Origin: Vespula vulgaris
Taxonomy: Eukaryota; Arthropoda; Insecta; Hymenoptera; Vespidae
NCBI RefSeq assembly: GCF_905475345.1
Contig: NC_066589.1
Location: 5,702,001-5,766,000 of the forward strand
DNA: 64,000 bases
Reading direction: 5' to 3'
Shown here: positions 36,017 through 49,676 of the stretch, piece by piece
Layout: each line of letters starts with the position of its first letter
Numbering within the stretch: position 1 is the stretch's first letter
The notes under the pieces: generated by a model
Seen by the model: the letters and a program-made list of their open reading frames with translations, nothing else
Databases searched by the model: none
What the model was told of the DNA's origin: nothing
Program-made: the position numbers and the translations under genes

Positions 36017-36083
36017 ATGAAAAGAAGAAGAAGTGACGACTGTGGAGAACCCGAAGTGACCAAATATCGACATCGTGATTTTG
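36017..36083 (+). CDS. Candidate alternative first coding exon of the Gln/His-rich gene
   Basis: The ATG at 36017 opens MKRRRSDDCGEPEVTKY, then RHRDF and the first base of the next codon. It ends at a strong donor (ttttg|gtgagt). An in-frame TGA at 35966 fixes the 5' limit of the frame. The exon leaves in phase 1, exactly what the acceptor at 61248 needs. The basic-then-acidic peptide is not repeat-derived. The upstream GC-richer, CT/GA-flanked region would be its promoter. The link is inferred from phase only. Confidence 0.4.
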
Positions 36084-39000
36084 GTGAGTAGTTCTAATAT
36101 TTAATTCCTTTCACGTAACCTTTTTTCTTTTTGTTTGTTTTTCTTCTTGCCCTTATTGCTTCTATTTCGATCGGAGGATTTTACGAAGAGTCAATGTCGC
36201 GAATCGATGTCGGTGTCATCGTGTTACCGAAAGCGTGTTGCGTGAACTGGGCCGGTGGTCCGCGAGTTACTGGAGACCGGGGGCTGCTCGCGGGGAATGT
36301 ATATACGTTGGGTATCAGAGTGATAACGTCGCCCCTGCGTGCGATAAAGCAGCCATCGTTGTCGTTATGTACAAGCCGCTGGTACAGCAATTGACGTGCG
36401 TAAACGATCGGCTGCCGTTCATGAATTTAATTTTGTCGTTTCTCGTTCTCTATGATCTTTTTTCTTTTGTTAATCGTCCAACTATCGATCTTTTTATATT
36501 ATCGCTTTTGATATTACTTTTTCTTTTCCGAATAATTAAACGATCAGATGTCTCACGAATTCGCTACAAATTTTTTCTTATGATTTAGCATACGATCAAT
36601 CGTCGAAGGTCACAAAAAGGATTACGAAAATTTTAATTCTTTGACAAAAACACGATCCATCTTGTTTGTTATCAAGTATTCATGTGATATCGCAAAAACT
36701 CGATCGTTCGCATCTCCTTATCTTGCATCATTGCTGCTAACGAATAAACAATCCAAATGGCGATGACCCTTATAGCAAGTTCGTTTTATATGAAACTAGT
36801 TATGAAACATATTTTCATATATTTTTTTCTCGTTTACGAGAACGTTCTACATTCAGTAGAATAGTTGAGAATTATTGAAAAAGTTTGCTTGGGAAAGAAC
36901 AAACGCAGGAAAGAAAACGAACGGTCGAGTTTTTAACTAATAAATTTCTATTGGGCTACCTTCGTCGTTGTCGCAGTCTCGAATACGTTTGAATTTTATC
37001 GGTTCGAACGATCGTCCAGGGTCGCCATTATTTCTATTTAAACACTTGTTCGCTGCGTCACTTGTCCCTTGAGTCACTCAATCGCTCGTCACGATTGACG
37101 TTAAAATGCAAGTGATCTCCTTCCTTGTTGAATTTTGCAATTTTTTTGTTTTTCTTTTTTATTATATTTTTTCTTTTTCATTATTTTTTTCGTCATTTAG
37201 ACGAAGAAAAAATGTCTAACGTAGAATATTACGTTAGACTTTTAAGACGATCATTTAACTCGAGAGAGCAATTTTCTTATCTTCCTTTTACATCCTATTT
37301 AAGATAGATATTTTATGAAAATAGACTAAGATCAAATAGTACGAAGTACGTTCCGAAAAGTTCGTCAAGTTCCTCGATCATGTGACTCACGAAATTGTAC
37401 TTTGACCCGAATCTGTTGACCAACATTCATTCCCCTTTCAAAATTTCTTTCGAAAATAAAAATCGGACTTTTTCGAAATTCCTTCGAAATTCATGTATTT
37501 TATTTATAGAATGAGACTATCGGATGTATTTACAATCAATGTAAAGTTCCTTCTTTTCGACTAATATTAGAGCCAAACTAACGATCGAGTTATTAGACGA
37601 ATCTGTTTGAATTTAGGTGAAGTTTGAAATCTTTATCGCATTCTTGGTCAGAAATATTCTTGTATGAACGTTGTATCTTATAATGATTCTTACGTAAATA
37701 AGAGGTGAGAGTGCACGATGTCGGGTCGTCCGAGAGAAACTTTTTTTTTTATGTATATATATATATACACGCAAATGGTTTTCATCAGATGATAAAAGCG
37801 AAACGTTAATAAAAATTTTACTTTTTGATAATAAAAAGAAAAAAAATAGAAAACAAAAAATAGGGAAACTTGGATTTTCCTTAGATCTTGTCTGAATTTT
37901 CTAATTACTGTTGTAATAATCGTTTTCAAAGTCTAATGAAAGTTTTCAAAACATACTTTAACTTAAGTATCGTCACACAAAGCTGACTTTCTCCTGTCAA
38001 TTAAGAAATTCCGTGCCGTTTTCTCACCGTGTTTGAATGGAATAAGAATATATTTTGTTTCTAACGAATTATTTTTCTTCCATGAAAACGAAAAAGAAAT
38101 ACTAGATTTAACGGATGTACTTACACATACACGTACAAATAAATACACACACACAGTCGACCATTCTATTCTGAGGTCAGGCTGAAGCAAAAGAGTCAAA
38201 GTTCAAGTAAATAAATGTACATTAAATCATCGGCATCTTTCTATCTCTTTGAATCTTTCTTTTCATTTAACAGATTCGTTCTTTCGAAATTTCTTTTATT
38301 TTGTGTCATAGTTTAGAAAAGTTTTTTCTTAAGTGGAACTTATGGAGATGGAAAAAGGTAAGGGAAGGTAGAAAACATGCATAGAATTCTCTTGGGTTTT
38401 TTTGAAGGAATTTTTGAAAAACATCGACGTAATCGTTGTCAATATTATTGTCATCGATTATTTTTCACTCGTTTACGTTATCGCATTTCTCTATGCACAT
38501 ATTATTATTGCAAGTTTTAAAGCATTTTTTTTGAAAAAGGATAACCGTTATTTCCTTGAAAGTAGACCACATCCGTCGAAACTAATTTAAACATTCGCTC
38601 GTCGACATTCATTATTGTCGATGAATTCATCGCACTAATATTTAGATAAAAATATATAATTCTCATTTTCTTTTTTTTTTATAATTTTTATTTCTAAAAA
38701 AGCAGAAATGTTATTCGCAAAACATTGAGAAAAATTAGACGAATAAACATTAATGATTTATATATGTATGCAACTTGTAATTATCGATCTCGTAATTAGC
38801 CTATGCAGATGACGTATTATCTCTATCTCTTTACATTACTATACAGCTTCCAAAGATATCGTTGAGTGTCGTTAGCCTTTATCTATCTTTTTCGCGGTAT
38901 CTTCTTTGCAGTCAGATTAACCGCAAAAGTGTTCTAATCTAATAATGCAACGACGGATTTGACTCTTATTAGACGTATTATGAATCATATTCGTCGAGCG

Positions 39001-42000
39001 TTTTATTATCGATGATATGTCTTATTACGTTCATAGAGATTCCTTTTTGAGGATTTTCTTTATTAACGATGTCCTTTTTATATATATCACGATATAAAAA
39101 TTTGTCTAAGACAAGACAATGACAAGGCAAGAACAAACTGTCTATTCGTGATTAGAATTTTTTGAATGGAGAATATATATGATAACGAAAACGATAAAAT
39201 TGCAATGTAATCTTTAATATGTTTTAACTTAAGTATCTTTGTTTATTATTATTTCGTTATTTATTATTTTTTTATGGGTTTCTTTTTAATTACATTAATC
39301 TCATCTTGATGTTTGTATTAAACGAAATCTATTCGAGTCTTTATCAACGATGCATAGATATTATGTAATATATTTATTTCTAAGAGAAAGGTCTTAACTT
39401 CACTTGCAGGCAGATATGCAACTACTCTTTTTTTTTAGTCTTTATCTCTCGTTCTCTTTCTCTTTGAATTTCTTTATCTCGATTATTTCTAATGATCAAT
39501 ATTTCGAGACAAGAAGAGAATGATATAGCAATAATGACGTTTAATTGCAATTTTTTAGAGATATGTACGTAACCGCTGGATCCAAGTCCAATTCCGTGTT
39601 ATCAGTGCGTTTTTTAATTTTTTTTTATTTCTTTTTATTTTTTTTTATTTTTTTATATTTTTTTATCTTTATAACAACTTTCCTTGCATCGGTATAACAT
39701 ACATGAAAACGTATGTCCATCGAATTAAGAAATCGTGATATTTTGTTGTTCAATTTTTTTTCGAGAAAAACAAATATATACGCAATTTCATTTAAAGGAT
39801 ATTTTGTCTTTGTACTAAACGAGTTGTATATGATAGAGCATGAGATTCTCGAAAATGGCGGCAACACGGTGAAAGGCGAATGGTTCGTTAAGAAGAATTG
39901 AGCTCTTCCTACCGTATACGCTCCGCCTTCCGTTAAATCCGATCCAAGATAGATCATTTTTAAATCGACCTTTTTACTAGATCGTAATAATCTTTTTTTT
40001 TTTTTCTTAGAACAAACACCATAACATTGCGAAGTATAAATACATGTTTGGATTAAAATAATTCATTCTCGATCGATTGACATCACACATATAAAAACTT
40101 CTATGATCTTCATGTTTAAACTCAAGGCCACGTTAATCATAGACGTTCTTTTATAATCGTAAAACCTTGAAATTTATAATGTTAACCTTCGCAATAATGT
40201 CAGTATCGGAAAAAACAGATGGTTATATGCATCGAACTCGTTTTCCCTTTTTCAAGATTCTCTATTCGTACCTTGTATCCAGTTCGAATTTTCTTGGAAT
40301 TCGTCTTCTACAAAGTGTTTCTCGTCACGAACTTGTCGTCGTTTTCTTCTTCTATTCTTTTTCTTTTTTCTCTTTCTCTCTCTCCTTCTTTCTTAAAGAG
40401 CACCCGTTTTCTTTTTATCTCTGACTCGTGAGTTATACGTCTGGATCCTAAGAAGGATTCAGTAATATTGAAGAAAGGTAGATAACTATACCCTCTCTGC
40501 AAGCATACTTTTCTCCAAACGAAAGTGTGTCTTTAGGTAAAATAGAAGAGATTAGAATTCAAAAATAAGAAAAGTACGTTGTTATGGAAATATAAGTACA
40601 TAGACTTACGTAAGCCAGCAGAAATTATGCCTTAACGATGGCTGACGAATCTAGATTGCACGTAATACTGGTAAATCTAACAAGCATGGTTTCCTTTACG
40701 ATCTTAACGTTCTCTAACGATTGATTTTTAATGCTTTACAATTGCTTTTAACTTCGTTAGCAATATTTTCTCTTTTTTTTTTTTTAGAATAAAATGTATT
40801 TTTAAAGACTTTTTTTCCTTGGCAAAATAATATAATATTAATTTTCTACAATCCAATTTTTTTTTGTTCCCACAAAAAAATTATATAACGTGAAAGTTAC
40901 AGCATTACTTATTTTAATACATTATATTAAAGTAAGTGCAACTTGCATTAAAATGTAATCAAATTACAAATTCAAATATATATATATATAAAAGTGACTT
41001 TAAAGTTATATAAAGTTATATAAAGTTATAGAGGATTAATTATCTCGATGACATATTAAGGTTACTTTATCTAGAAAAAAATTTTTTAAATTATTCTAAT
41101 TCTCTTATTAATTAAAAAATTGAATAAGTATGATTTATTGATTTATCTAATTTGAGAAACAGACATATGCTGTATAATAAACTGTGAACTTTGCTTCTTA
41201 TGTCGCGTTATTAATAATTCTCACAAGCAATTTGATTCGATATTAAAAAATAATAGAATTAAACAAAAAAAAAAGAAGAAAATGGAAAAAAGTATTGTAC
41301 AACGACCGTAAACACTTGTGTCGATTTTTCGTGTTATAATCGAGTTGCATTTAATTTTGTATAATTATTTCGTAAAACCAATGGACACTTGTTCACGTTA
41401 AGTTTGCCGACATGGACGACGATTCTCTCGAGCATGTGCAGTTAGTGTATTATATTACGTCATTTCGAGTTAGTGCGCCGGTGGTCGATTGTTTTCGAGT
41501 TTCCTGAAACGGTTCTCTCTCGGTCGGTGCAACTACAAAAAAAAAAGGAGAAAGAAAAGAAACAAAAAGAAAAAGAAACAGAAACAACACGTTGGAACAT
41601 ATTGCATCGGTGCAGTGCTGCTGCGTTCGTGGCTGAGTGTGCTTACTTCCTATATACCGGGTGTCCCATAGCGAAAATATTCGATATTATCCATAAATCG
41701 TGAAAATCGAACATAAAGATAACATAATTACACTACTTTTGAAAATAATTGTTAACTATATAAGTTAATTTTTTTTTCATTTCAATTCTTTTTACTTCGC
41801 GTTTTGTTTTCTTTTTTGTTTCCTTTCGTTCTTTTCTCCTTCATCGATAGGAATAGTTACGCGGTAAAAGAAGGAAAAAAGAAAGAAAAAAAGCGCGAAT
41901 TACGACGTCACGAAATACGTGGTGTTTTTTCGTTCAAGGCTATCGAACGAGCCTACTTAACGACTCGCACATTCGTTCGCGTAACGAAGAAACGTTCAAG

Positions 42001-42063
42001 CATTTCGTAAACAATTCGTAGCATCGTCCAACCTGACTTCCAGGGATTTTAACGTAAGTATAG

Positions 42064-42128
42064 GTACATACATGCATACATACATACATACGTACATACG
42101 TACATACATACATACATACATACATATG
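42064..42128. repeat. (CATA/CGTA)n tetranucleotide repeat
   Basis: About 15 units of catA with a few cgta variants. It begins just after a near-perfect donor (aac|gtaagtat) whose exon would end at 42053. Confidence 0.9.
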
Positions 42129-42727
42129 CATATGCATGTGATGCAACAATACATGCGTACACAAAATTTGTCATGAAAAATTAAAAAATCGGAACTTAAA
42201 GTGATAACATTTAACATTAAAAAACTTAACGCACAATTTTTACAATCTTATCATATTTATCGTCGCTCACAGACAATCGTAGAAGAAAACACTCGAGATA
42301 GAGTTGTTAATTAACACCGATTTTTCTTTTTTTTTTCTTTTTTCATTTTTCTTTTTATTACACACACGATCTTACTTATTACTCCGTTTTAAACGTCAAT
42401 AATTTCGAGAGGCTTCAAACGAACGGTCTCGTTCTCTCTTTTTTTCTTTTTTATGGCGTAGGTGAGAGAAAAAAAAGGACACAGAGAGAAAGAGACTGTT
42501 AGAAGGAGAAAGGTACTTCATGGAGCGGTCCGTTGGTGTACTGAGCCGGAGGCAGCTCTCGCGGCGACTGATTTCACGAAATACCGAGTGATAATGCGCA
42601 CCAATACCGTCGACACGATATCTGGCACATGCACCGTCTTGTTCTATCTTGGTAGCCCGTTAAGCGAAATGGTATGTGCCTTTCTATCGACCGGTACACA
42701 CCGATATGACTTATCTCACGACATATA

Positions 42728-43119
42728 GGGTGTACCACAATAATATGCGTGCTCATAACTTCAGGGATGGATTTAGCACGTGCGAGTAAAGAACATACGT
42801 TTGTCTTTTATTTGAGATTTTTTTACGAGTTAAAATTATCATTTTTGCTTTCAATTAATTGTATTGTCAAATTTATTAGGAATTATTAAATTATATATTT
42901 CTTATTTTATTTTCTTTTTTTTTTTCTAAGAATATTAATCATGTACTTAGTAGTTTTGAATATATTGAGAGTTATAAACGTGAAGACTATTCCAATAGTT
43001 TTTAAAAATAATTTCTGTTAATAGGACCTCTATAGAACAAACGTTCGTGCGAACTTGTCTTGTTTGTTTTCTTTTAATATATTTATCGTTGGAGAATATG
43101 TATATTATGGTACACCTCG
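42728..43119. mobile_element. MITE-like element with short terminal inverted repeats
   Basis: The left end (tatagggtgtaccacaataa) and the reverse complement of the right end (tatacgaggtgtaccataat) share the core GGTGTACCA and flanks over about 20 nt. Both ends are bordered by TATA, a possible target duplication. The 392-bp interior has no open frame. Nonautonomous DNA transposon is the best reading. Confidence 0.55.
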
Positions 43120-44172
43120 TATATACATAGATCAGTAAGTCTTCGACTCTCGTTTCATACACATCACGAAGAACTCGGTTAATAAGTTTGCCCTTCGAGC
43201 TTACGATGAATCGATCCCGTTGTCTTATTCCTTTATAACATCAAAATGTAGTGATTAGGATAATATTCATCGAGTGCCGATAATTTCTTTCGTTGGAAGT
43301 ATCTTTTACGAAAACTCGTTTCGAATTACGCGAGCATGTTTGTCTCTTCGTAGGATTTATAATGATTAATATCGAAGTAAAAAATCGAAGTGCGCTACCA
43401 GAATTTTTTATAATGATTTTTCGTAATTTAAATTATAACAGTTGTGTAGTTTTAAATCGTTAAATCAAATATCATCGCTGAAGTTATATCGTCAAAAATT
43501 AATTATCTTTTAGTTCCACTTTGACTTAATTTATTTTTTATATTCAATTTTGTGATTAAAAACCGATTTGCTAATTGTACTATACACGAGTAAATATGTA
43601 TGCGAAAAGGCGTCACTTTTCAAGGAAGGATTCAACGGTTAAGCCTAATGAAACACATGAATGCTGCGTCTTATCATATAGATAAGAATCTTCGGGTTCT
43701 GACATCCGACGCGGCTCCCCATACCGATTCTTAACGCGTGTTTACATACGGATCGTGTATTCGATTACGATTGAAATGCATTTCACGCGAACGATGCGTT
43801 AGAATTCAAAAGAGAAAAGTGCTTTGTAATTATTTCATCTTTTTTATTATTATTTCGTTTTTTATTGCGATAGAAAAAGAAAAAATATATATATATATCT
43901 ATTTATTTATTTGTTTAGATATTTGTTATTTTCGAATTGAGAAATTTTTTCTCAATTTATTTAATTTAAATTGTATTTCATTTTGAACATAAGATCTTAA
44001 AGGATCAAAGATATTCTCTATTTCTTTGTATATCTATATACGTAACCTTAATACGAACAACAAAGTTATATTTATTATATATATATATATGTGTATATAT
44101 ATATGTATGCGCGTAGAAATAGAAGTTGAGAGTCACTGTTGGCACACAACTAGTTCAGATAAGGTATCGCTC

Positions 44173-44682
44173 AGTGGTCGGTCCGCGATAGCGTTTCGCA
44201 GTGCGATCCAACGTAAAACGCATCGCATCGCGTTTACTGTTCCCTAGTAACGTCGTGTCCCCGTATACTTGGACACACAAAGACATGTATAATATAGAAG
44301 TGTATATGTGCGTGGGCGGAATTCGAGGAGTTTCAAGCTACGTCGGTCTTAATAACGACTGTCAACCGTCTCTTAAACGTTTAAATGAATATCAATATCT
44401 TTTTCTTATTTTAAGTTTTTTCAAATCTTCGATCGATAAAAATGATAAGGATCAGTGTGAATATAATTGTGATCATTAGTTCGATCGCAAAATCATATTA
44501 ATTATAATTGAAAATTATTTTTATATATTATTTTCTACGGAAAAAAAGAGTGTTTCGTGTTATTAGTTCGAAGATCATTTGAATCCAGAAGATAGGAGAA
44601 GAAGGATTAAATCGTAATAATTGAAGTGTTAGAATCGTCTGCATCATGATATCATCGATATTGTTCTTTCATCAATTACCAG
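44173..44682 (+). CDS. Candidate alternative first exon with short coding end (44646-44682)
   Basis: Promoter-like sequence (TCAGTGG initiator at 44171, GC-richer to 44260) is followed by 5' UTR. The ATG at 44646 opens MISSILFFHQLP plus one base, then a donor (ccag|gtacgt). An in-frame TGA at 44622 precedes the ATG. Exit phase 1 fits the acceptor at 61248. The coding part is only 37 nt, so this rests on phase and context. Confidence 0.3.
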
Positions 44683-45802
44683 GTACGTACTCGTGGTATG
44701 GGTGAGTAGTAAGCATGTATCATAAACGTAGCACAAATCGTTGCGATAGAGTAATCTTCTTGCGGGCAGAGAGATTAGCCAAGGACGTGGAGATAAACTT
44801 CAGCATTGTTACCACCTCCACCTTGCACCAGACTCACTCTCTTTCTCGTTTTCTTTCGATGAAGTCGTCTCTCCCTTCTCCTTTTCATTTCCTTTTCCTT
44901 GGTTCCTCGTTTCGTCCTTTTTTCTCTCTCTCTCTCTTTTTTCTTCTTTTTTCTATCATTGACAACAGTTAACATTAATGATTAGATACGCATAAACAAA
45001 TTGGATTCCTTGGATATTTTCATCTAATCCAGATCACGATCTATCTAATCGATATCACGTTATCAAATAACCATAGTTCATTGACATCGTAATTATCACA
45101 ATTATGATCATTAATACGACTATAATTGTAAATAATAACAAATTTATAGCTAGAAGTCGTAATACGTCATTAATATTTTTTTTTTTATAAATCACCGTTT
45201 CAGACATTATCGTTTAGAAGATGTCGATTTTGAAAGAAAATCTTGCAGCAGTCGCACCTGGTGTATTCAGGTTTTACGGGGGGTTGTCTGACACGTGGGG
45301 GTGACAGAGTAAGCTCTTTCCAAACTATGCCAACATTTTCTTCGTTTTTTTCCTTTCTCTCTTTTTCTCTCTTTCTTATTCTCCTTCGTTGGTGGATAGA
45401 CAGCTGAACAGGCAACGTATGTGTCCATCCGCTCGTCGTAGTCATAAGTTCGTGGGCAGTGATAAGAGAGGGTAAAAAGAGGCGGTTATTTTCCCAGGCG
45501 GAGGTAGAACGGAAACGACTGCGTAGTCTCTCTTTTTTTCTCTCTCTCTCCTCTCCTCTCTCCTCTCTCCTCTCTCTCCCACTCTTTCGTGTTTTATGTG
45601 GTTGGCAGCCCTACCAAGCAACTCTATACACGCTTCCACTTTATGCGGGTTTTATCGTTTATAATAATACCATGTCGTTGGCGGCCCACTTGGTTCGACG
45701 AAGACAGGGAAGGTAACGGTGAAGCTCGTGGCTTATGTTAATGAGACTCAAACGGTGATTAGGTTCTAGTAACGTGGCACTTTTAACACGTAGCATTGAT
45801 GT

Positions 45803-45808
<6 letters not shown>

Positions 45809-45856
<48 letters not shown>

Positions 45857-45866
45857 GTATGTATCT
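45809..45866. repeat. (AT)n(GTAT)n compound microsatellite
   Basis: About 18 AT units, then five GTAT units. Confidence 0.93.
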
Positions 45867-47050
45867 ATGTACGCACGAATTACAATTAGACTTATGATTT
45901 TTGACAATTTACGATTTATGTTCTTTCCTTTTCAATTTCATTCTTGTTCGCTTAAATAAGAGATATATAGAATACTGCATTGATTGGTTTTATTTTATCA
46001 ACATGTATCTATTATATAATTATTATATTTGCAAATTGATCGATACAAATTTTCCAAAATATTTTGATTATCGTTTGGTGGTTAAGGATAAAAGACAAAT
46101 GTAATCCGAGCCACGCCTCCGAAAAATAAGGGACAGTTAGTGGGAGGAGTCACTTTCCGAGGAAGTGCTGTACGCCATGGTGAAGGCATGGCGCCGTGAT
46201 CGATTAGACGCGAACGATTAGGAAAAGACGATGTTGTTGAAAGTACTCGTATGTTCATTGGGGAGTATCTCCCAAGAGATTAGGAAAGGGTTATAAGTTG
46301 GAAAGCTCAAGTGGTTTCTATTCTTTCGAGTTAGTCCCATATTTTTCTTTCTCGGTGTTTTCTTTAAATATTTTCTATTGGTTGTTATTGAAAGATCATA
46401 TTTTATTTGTTATTAGTCATTTGTTTTTTCTTCGTCTCTATTTTTATTTTTGAAGGCTTAAATTTAATTACTTTTTGTTATAAGTTATGAGTGAACGTGT
46501 ATGTTCATGTAAGAGAAAGAGAAAGAGATAGAAAGTGAGACACAAGGACAGATAGAGAGAAACAGAGAGAAAGAGAAAAAGAGAAAAAGAAAAAAAAGAG
46601 AAAAAAAAGATCGTGTCCCTGAGGAATCAAAGCCGCCCCGGAAAACGCCCCCAACACTTGCACGGTTATCTACGTGTGTCGGACGTGTATGGCTTATCAA
46701 AACACATCAGAAATTGTTCTGCGTGTTCTCCTCATCCTTTGGCAAACCATTCTCTTGCTAAGGATGTTGAGCTTGATCATTAGAATGGTCCATGGAATCA
46801 GTACATTTCATGATAATATCGATACAACCATAAATGTCTCGTGTACGAGTGCACGCACTCGTTAGTCAAATTTACGAGCTATGAAATTTCTGTAAAATTT
46901 ATTTATTTCTTTTGAATTTCTTTAGATTTAAGAACTTGTTCATTCGAGTGATGAGCGAACATAAATGTTACTCGAATGAGACTTTGATAATTATCAATGA
47001 GTTAAGGTCAAACTTAGTTTCTATCAATTTAGAAACGAGAAAGAAAAACA

Positions 47051-47051
47051 A

Positions 47052-47115
<64 letters not shown>
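47051..47115. repeat. (GA)n microsatellite
   Basis: Nearly pure GA. Frames reading as Arg-Glu or Ser-Leu repeats here are not genes. Confidence 0.95.
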
Positions 47116-47118
<3 letters not shown>

Positions 47119-47999
47119 ATTGTACAAGGATGAGAATCACTGAGGGTAAATCGAGACAGGAGTAACAAACTGCCATGCGATATTTTATGGGTTCCATAAG
47201 GAAACGTTCGTTAGTCGCGATTGTTCCGCGTGTTAGAACGAGGTGATCGATTTGGTGGAACGATTAATAATAGGGAGAACGTCGATCGTATTGAAATCGA
47301 ACTCGAAGGAAAATCAAATTGTCTTTTTTTTTTTTTCTCGTTACGATCGTATTCTCGTTGCACTTTATTGAAACCATATTTTTTATTCCGATGTAATTCT
47401 TACATTTTAATTTACTTTATATTCCTCTGTTAAAAAAGAAAGTCCTTCATTCTTTTACAAAATAATATAATAAAATTCCAAAAAATCGAAGGTTGAAAGT
47501 ATCTTTCCCGCTTGATATTAACTAGAGCCATCTGTGTATAGCGAAGTGAAGATAGTGATTGCAATTTGATTTCTTCGGAAAGATCATGCTGATTTTACGA
47601 TTAATTCAATTCGTATTTCATAGAATTTTTTATTTGTTTCTCTTTATAATGACATTTCTCATGTAACATTTCTATTTTTCCTGCGTACAATCAGCTGATT
47701 TTATTCGATGTTTTATGTAATAATGTATTAAAAGAATTCATGACAAATACTAGTTAAAATTGATCATATTTTTTGTCGAATGCAAAGAAATATTTCTTTT
47801 TCTGCCTTGTATAAAAAAAAAAACGGAGAAAAAAAAATAAAGAAAAAAAAGGCCAAGTCCAAATCGTTCGATGGTGAACGAGAGAAGCACAGCCCACAAT
47901 ATACCATTCATAATCCGACGTAAGAAAGCACCGCCATAAAATAATAATGAGACAAATATTTGTCGTTGTGCCCTTTCGAGGCGTCGATGACTGAATGTG

Positions 48000-48060
48000 G
48001 TGGTTGGTTGGTTGGATAGCTGGATGGCCGGATGGCTAACTTGCTTGCTTGCTAGTTGGT
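48000..48060. repeat. Compound tetranucleotide tract (GGTT)n(GGAT)n(TTGC)n
   Basis: Short successive arrays ggttggttggtt, ggatagctggatggccggat and cttgcttgcttgc adjoin. They look like a decayed minisatellite with shifting unit. Confidence 0.75.
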
Positions 48061-48138
48061 CGTGTTAAATTCTTGGATATTGGGCTTCTCGTACTTCTAC
48101 AGAGAATACAGACATACACATAAAAACCGAGAATAAGA

Positions 48139-48148
48139 AAGAGAGAAA

Positions 48149-48221
<73 letters not shown>
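48139..48221. repeat. (GA)n microsatellite
   Basis: About 40 GA units with one early interruption. Confidence 0.95.
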
Positions 48222-48225
<4 letters not shown>

Positions 48226-49387
48226 CTAGACTGTATGGCACCAAGAGATTCTTTAGCTTGAGTAGATGCAGTTTTGTTCCAACTAATCTCGTCGAGAATT
48301 CCCTAGAAGGATTCACAATTTGTGGTCAGGAACAATGAACGACAACTCTATGCGAAATTAACCGCACTACCGGAAAAATATAGAGCGTCGATGACGTCTT
48401 TATGAATATTACAATTTATACATTTTTCTTTCTTTTTTTTGCTCTTGTCGTTTTTTTTTTTCCGGGAAAAGAGGAAAAAGAATAAGAAAAGGAAAAGTAG
48501 AAATAAATAAAAGAAAAAAAAAAAACGAATAATGACTAGTCAGTTAACTTTGTTGAAAGTCACTAATGACTTTTTAATTGACCATCGTGACGTGTTTCTA
48601 TCGAGTTGTTTTTCTTTCTTCTTTTTTGTTTTTGTTTTTTTTTTCTATTACCCACACGTTTAGATTATTGTGTCTTATTTATTATTAATCGATTGCGAGA
48701 AAACTTGCGACAAATGAAATTATCGGCCAGTAAATTTCACCGAGCGTTTACTTATCTTTAAGTCTCTCGATTGCGGAAGGCTCGTTTCGCCCGTCTCGAG
48801 GACAACGACACCGTACGATGATAATGAGCAGAGCGACTAATTGTTATGGTTTCGACGGCTTGTCCACCCTCTCCTTCTCATTTTCTCTCTCTTTCTCCCT
48901 CTCTGTATCTTTATCTCTTTCTTTTTTTGTTTCTTTATTCCACCTTGCGAAGAAGTAACGCGTCGTGAATACTGGACGAGACTCGTTTGACAAGACCCAT
49001 GTATACCAATCTTGAAAATGAGAGCGATAAATGATTTCCGTTTGTGAAAACATGCTTGTATTTGTTATAACAAATAAAGATAGTTATACAAAATCTTATG
49101 GTTTTTTCAAAAGAATGAAAACGATTTCAAAATCGATTGATTCTTAAAGCAATGGACAGAGATTTATTTTCATATATTTATTGATTTATCCTCTTCATTA
49201 TTGCGTTTATTGTTTATCCGTTAAAAAGAATCCATCCATTTGTTTATTCGAGCATGTTTCTCTCAATTTTCTCTCTCTCTCTTTCTCTCTCTCGTTTTTC
49301 CATCTTTTTTTTTAACAAACGTAGATTTTGTTATCGCCCTGGGCCAGGAGTCCAGCAGCAAAACCGGATGTCCGCCCGCGCAGGATA

Positions 49388-49395
49388 TGACGTCA
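49388..49395. promoter_or_regulatory. Consensus CRE palindrome (TGACGTCA) in a GC-rich island
   Basis: The full 8-bp CREB/ATF palindrome lies within the GC-richest patch of the desert (49330-49450). Occupancy is unknown. Confidence 0.4.
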
Positions 49396-49634
49396 GACGT
49401 ACTGCCAGCAAGGCTAGCACGTAAACCAACCCGCCTGCCTGTACACTGCAAACATTTTTCTTCTATGTAACGCCTCTCCTTATTCCATTTCGTTTCTTTC
49501 TTCTTTTTTTATTTTTCAAAAACAGTCCATTGTTATTCTCGATATAAGCTTATTCTTTATTGATACATATATTTATTGGTTTTAATTAGGATTTAAAGGA
49601 TTATTAAAAATTAAACACTGTATATACATGCATA

Positions 49635-49637
<3 letters not shown>

Positions 49638-49674
<37 letters not shown>
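49638..49674. repeat. (AT)n microsatellite
   Basis: About 18 AT units abutting the left end of a foldback element. Confidence 0.93.

Positions 49675-49676
<2 letters not shown>

Larger units (their letters stand above)
36084..44645 (+). other. Gene desert, proposed 5' intron
   Basis: About 8.5 kb without a supported coding exon. It holds a GC-richer patch right after the candidate exon (36180-36420), a possible non-coding first exon ending at a strong donor at 42053, a tetranucleotide repeat (42064-42128), a MITE-like element (42728-43119), and many short poly(A/T) runs. Confidence 0.5.

Noticed and set aside
36131..36394. Open frame MFVFLLALIASISIGGF... as a secreted protein
   Set aside because: It follows directly after a strong donor and lies in a GC-rich patch that opens frames on both strands. 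There is no stop-to-splice logic or family match.
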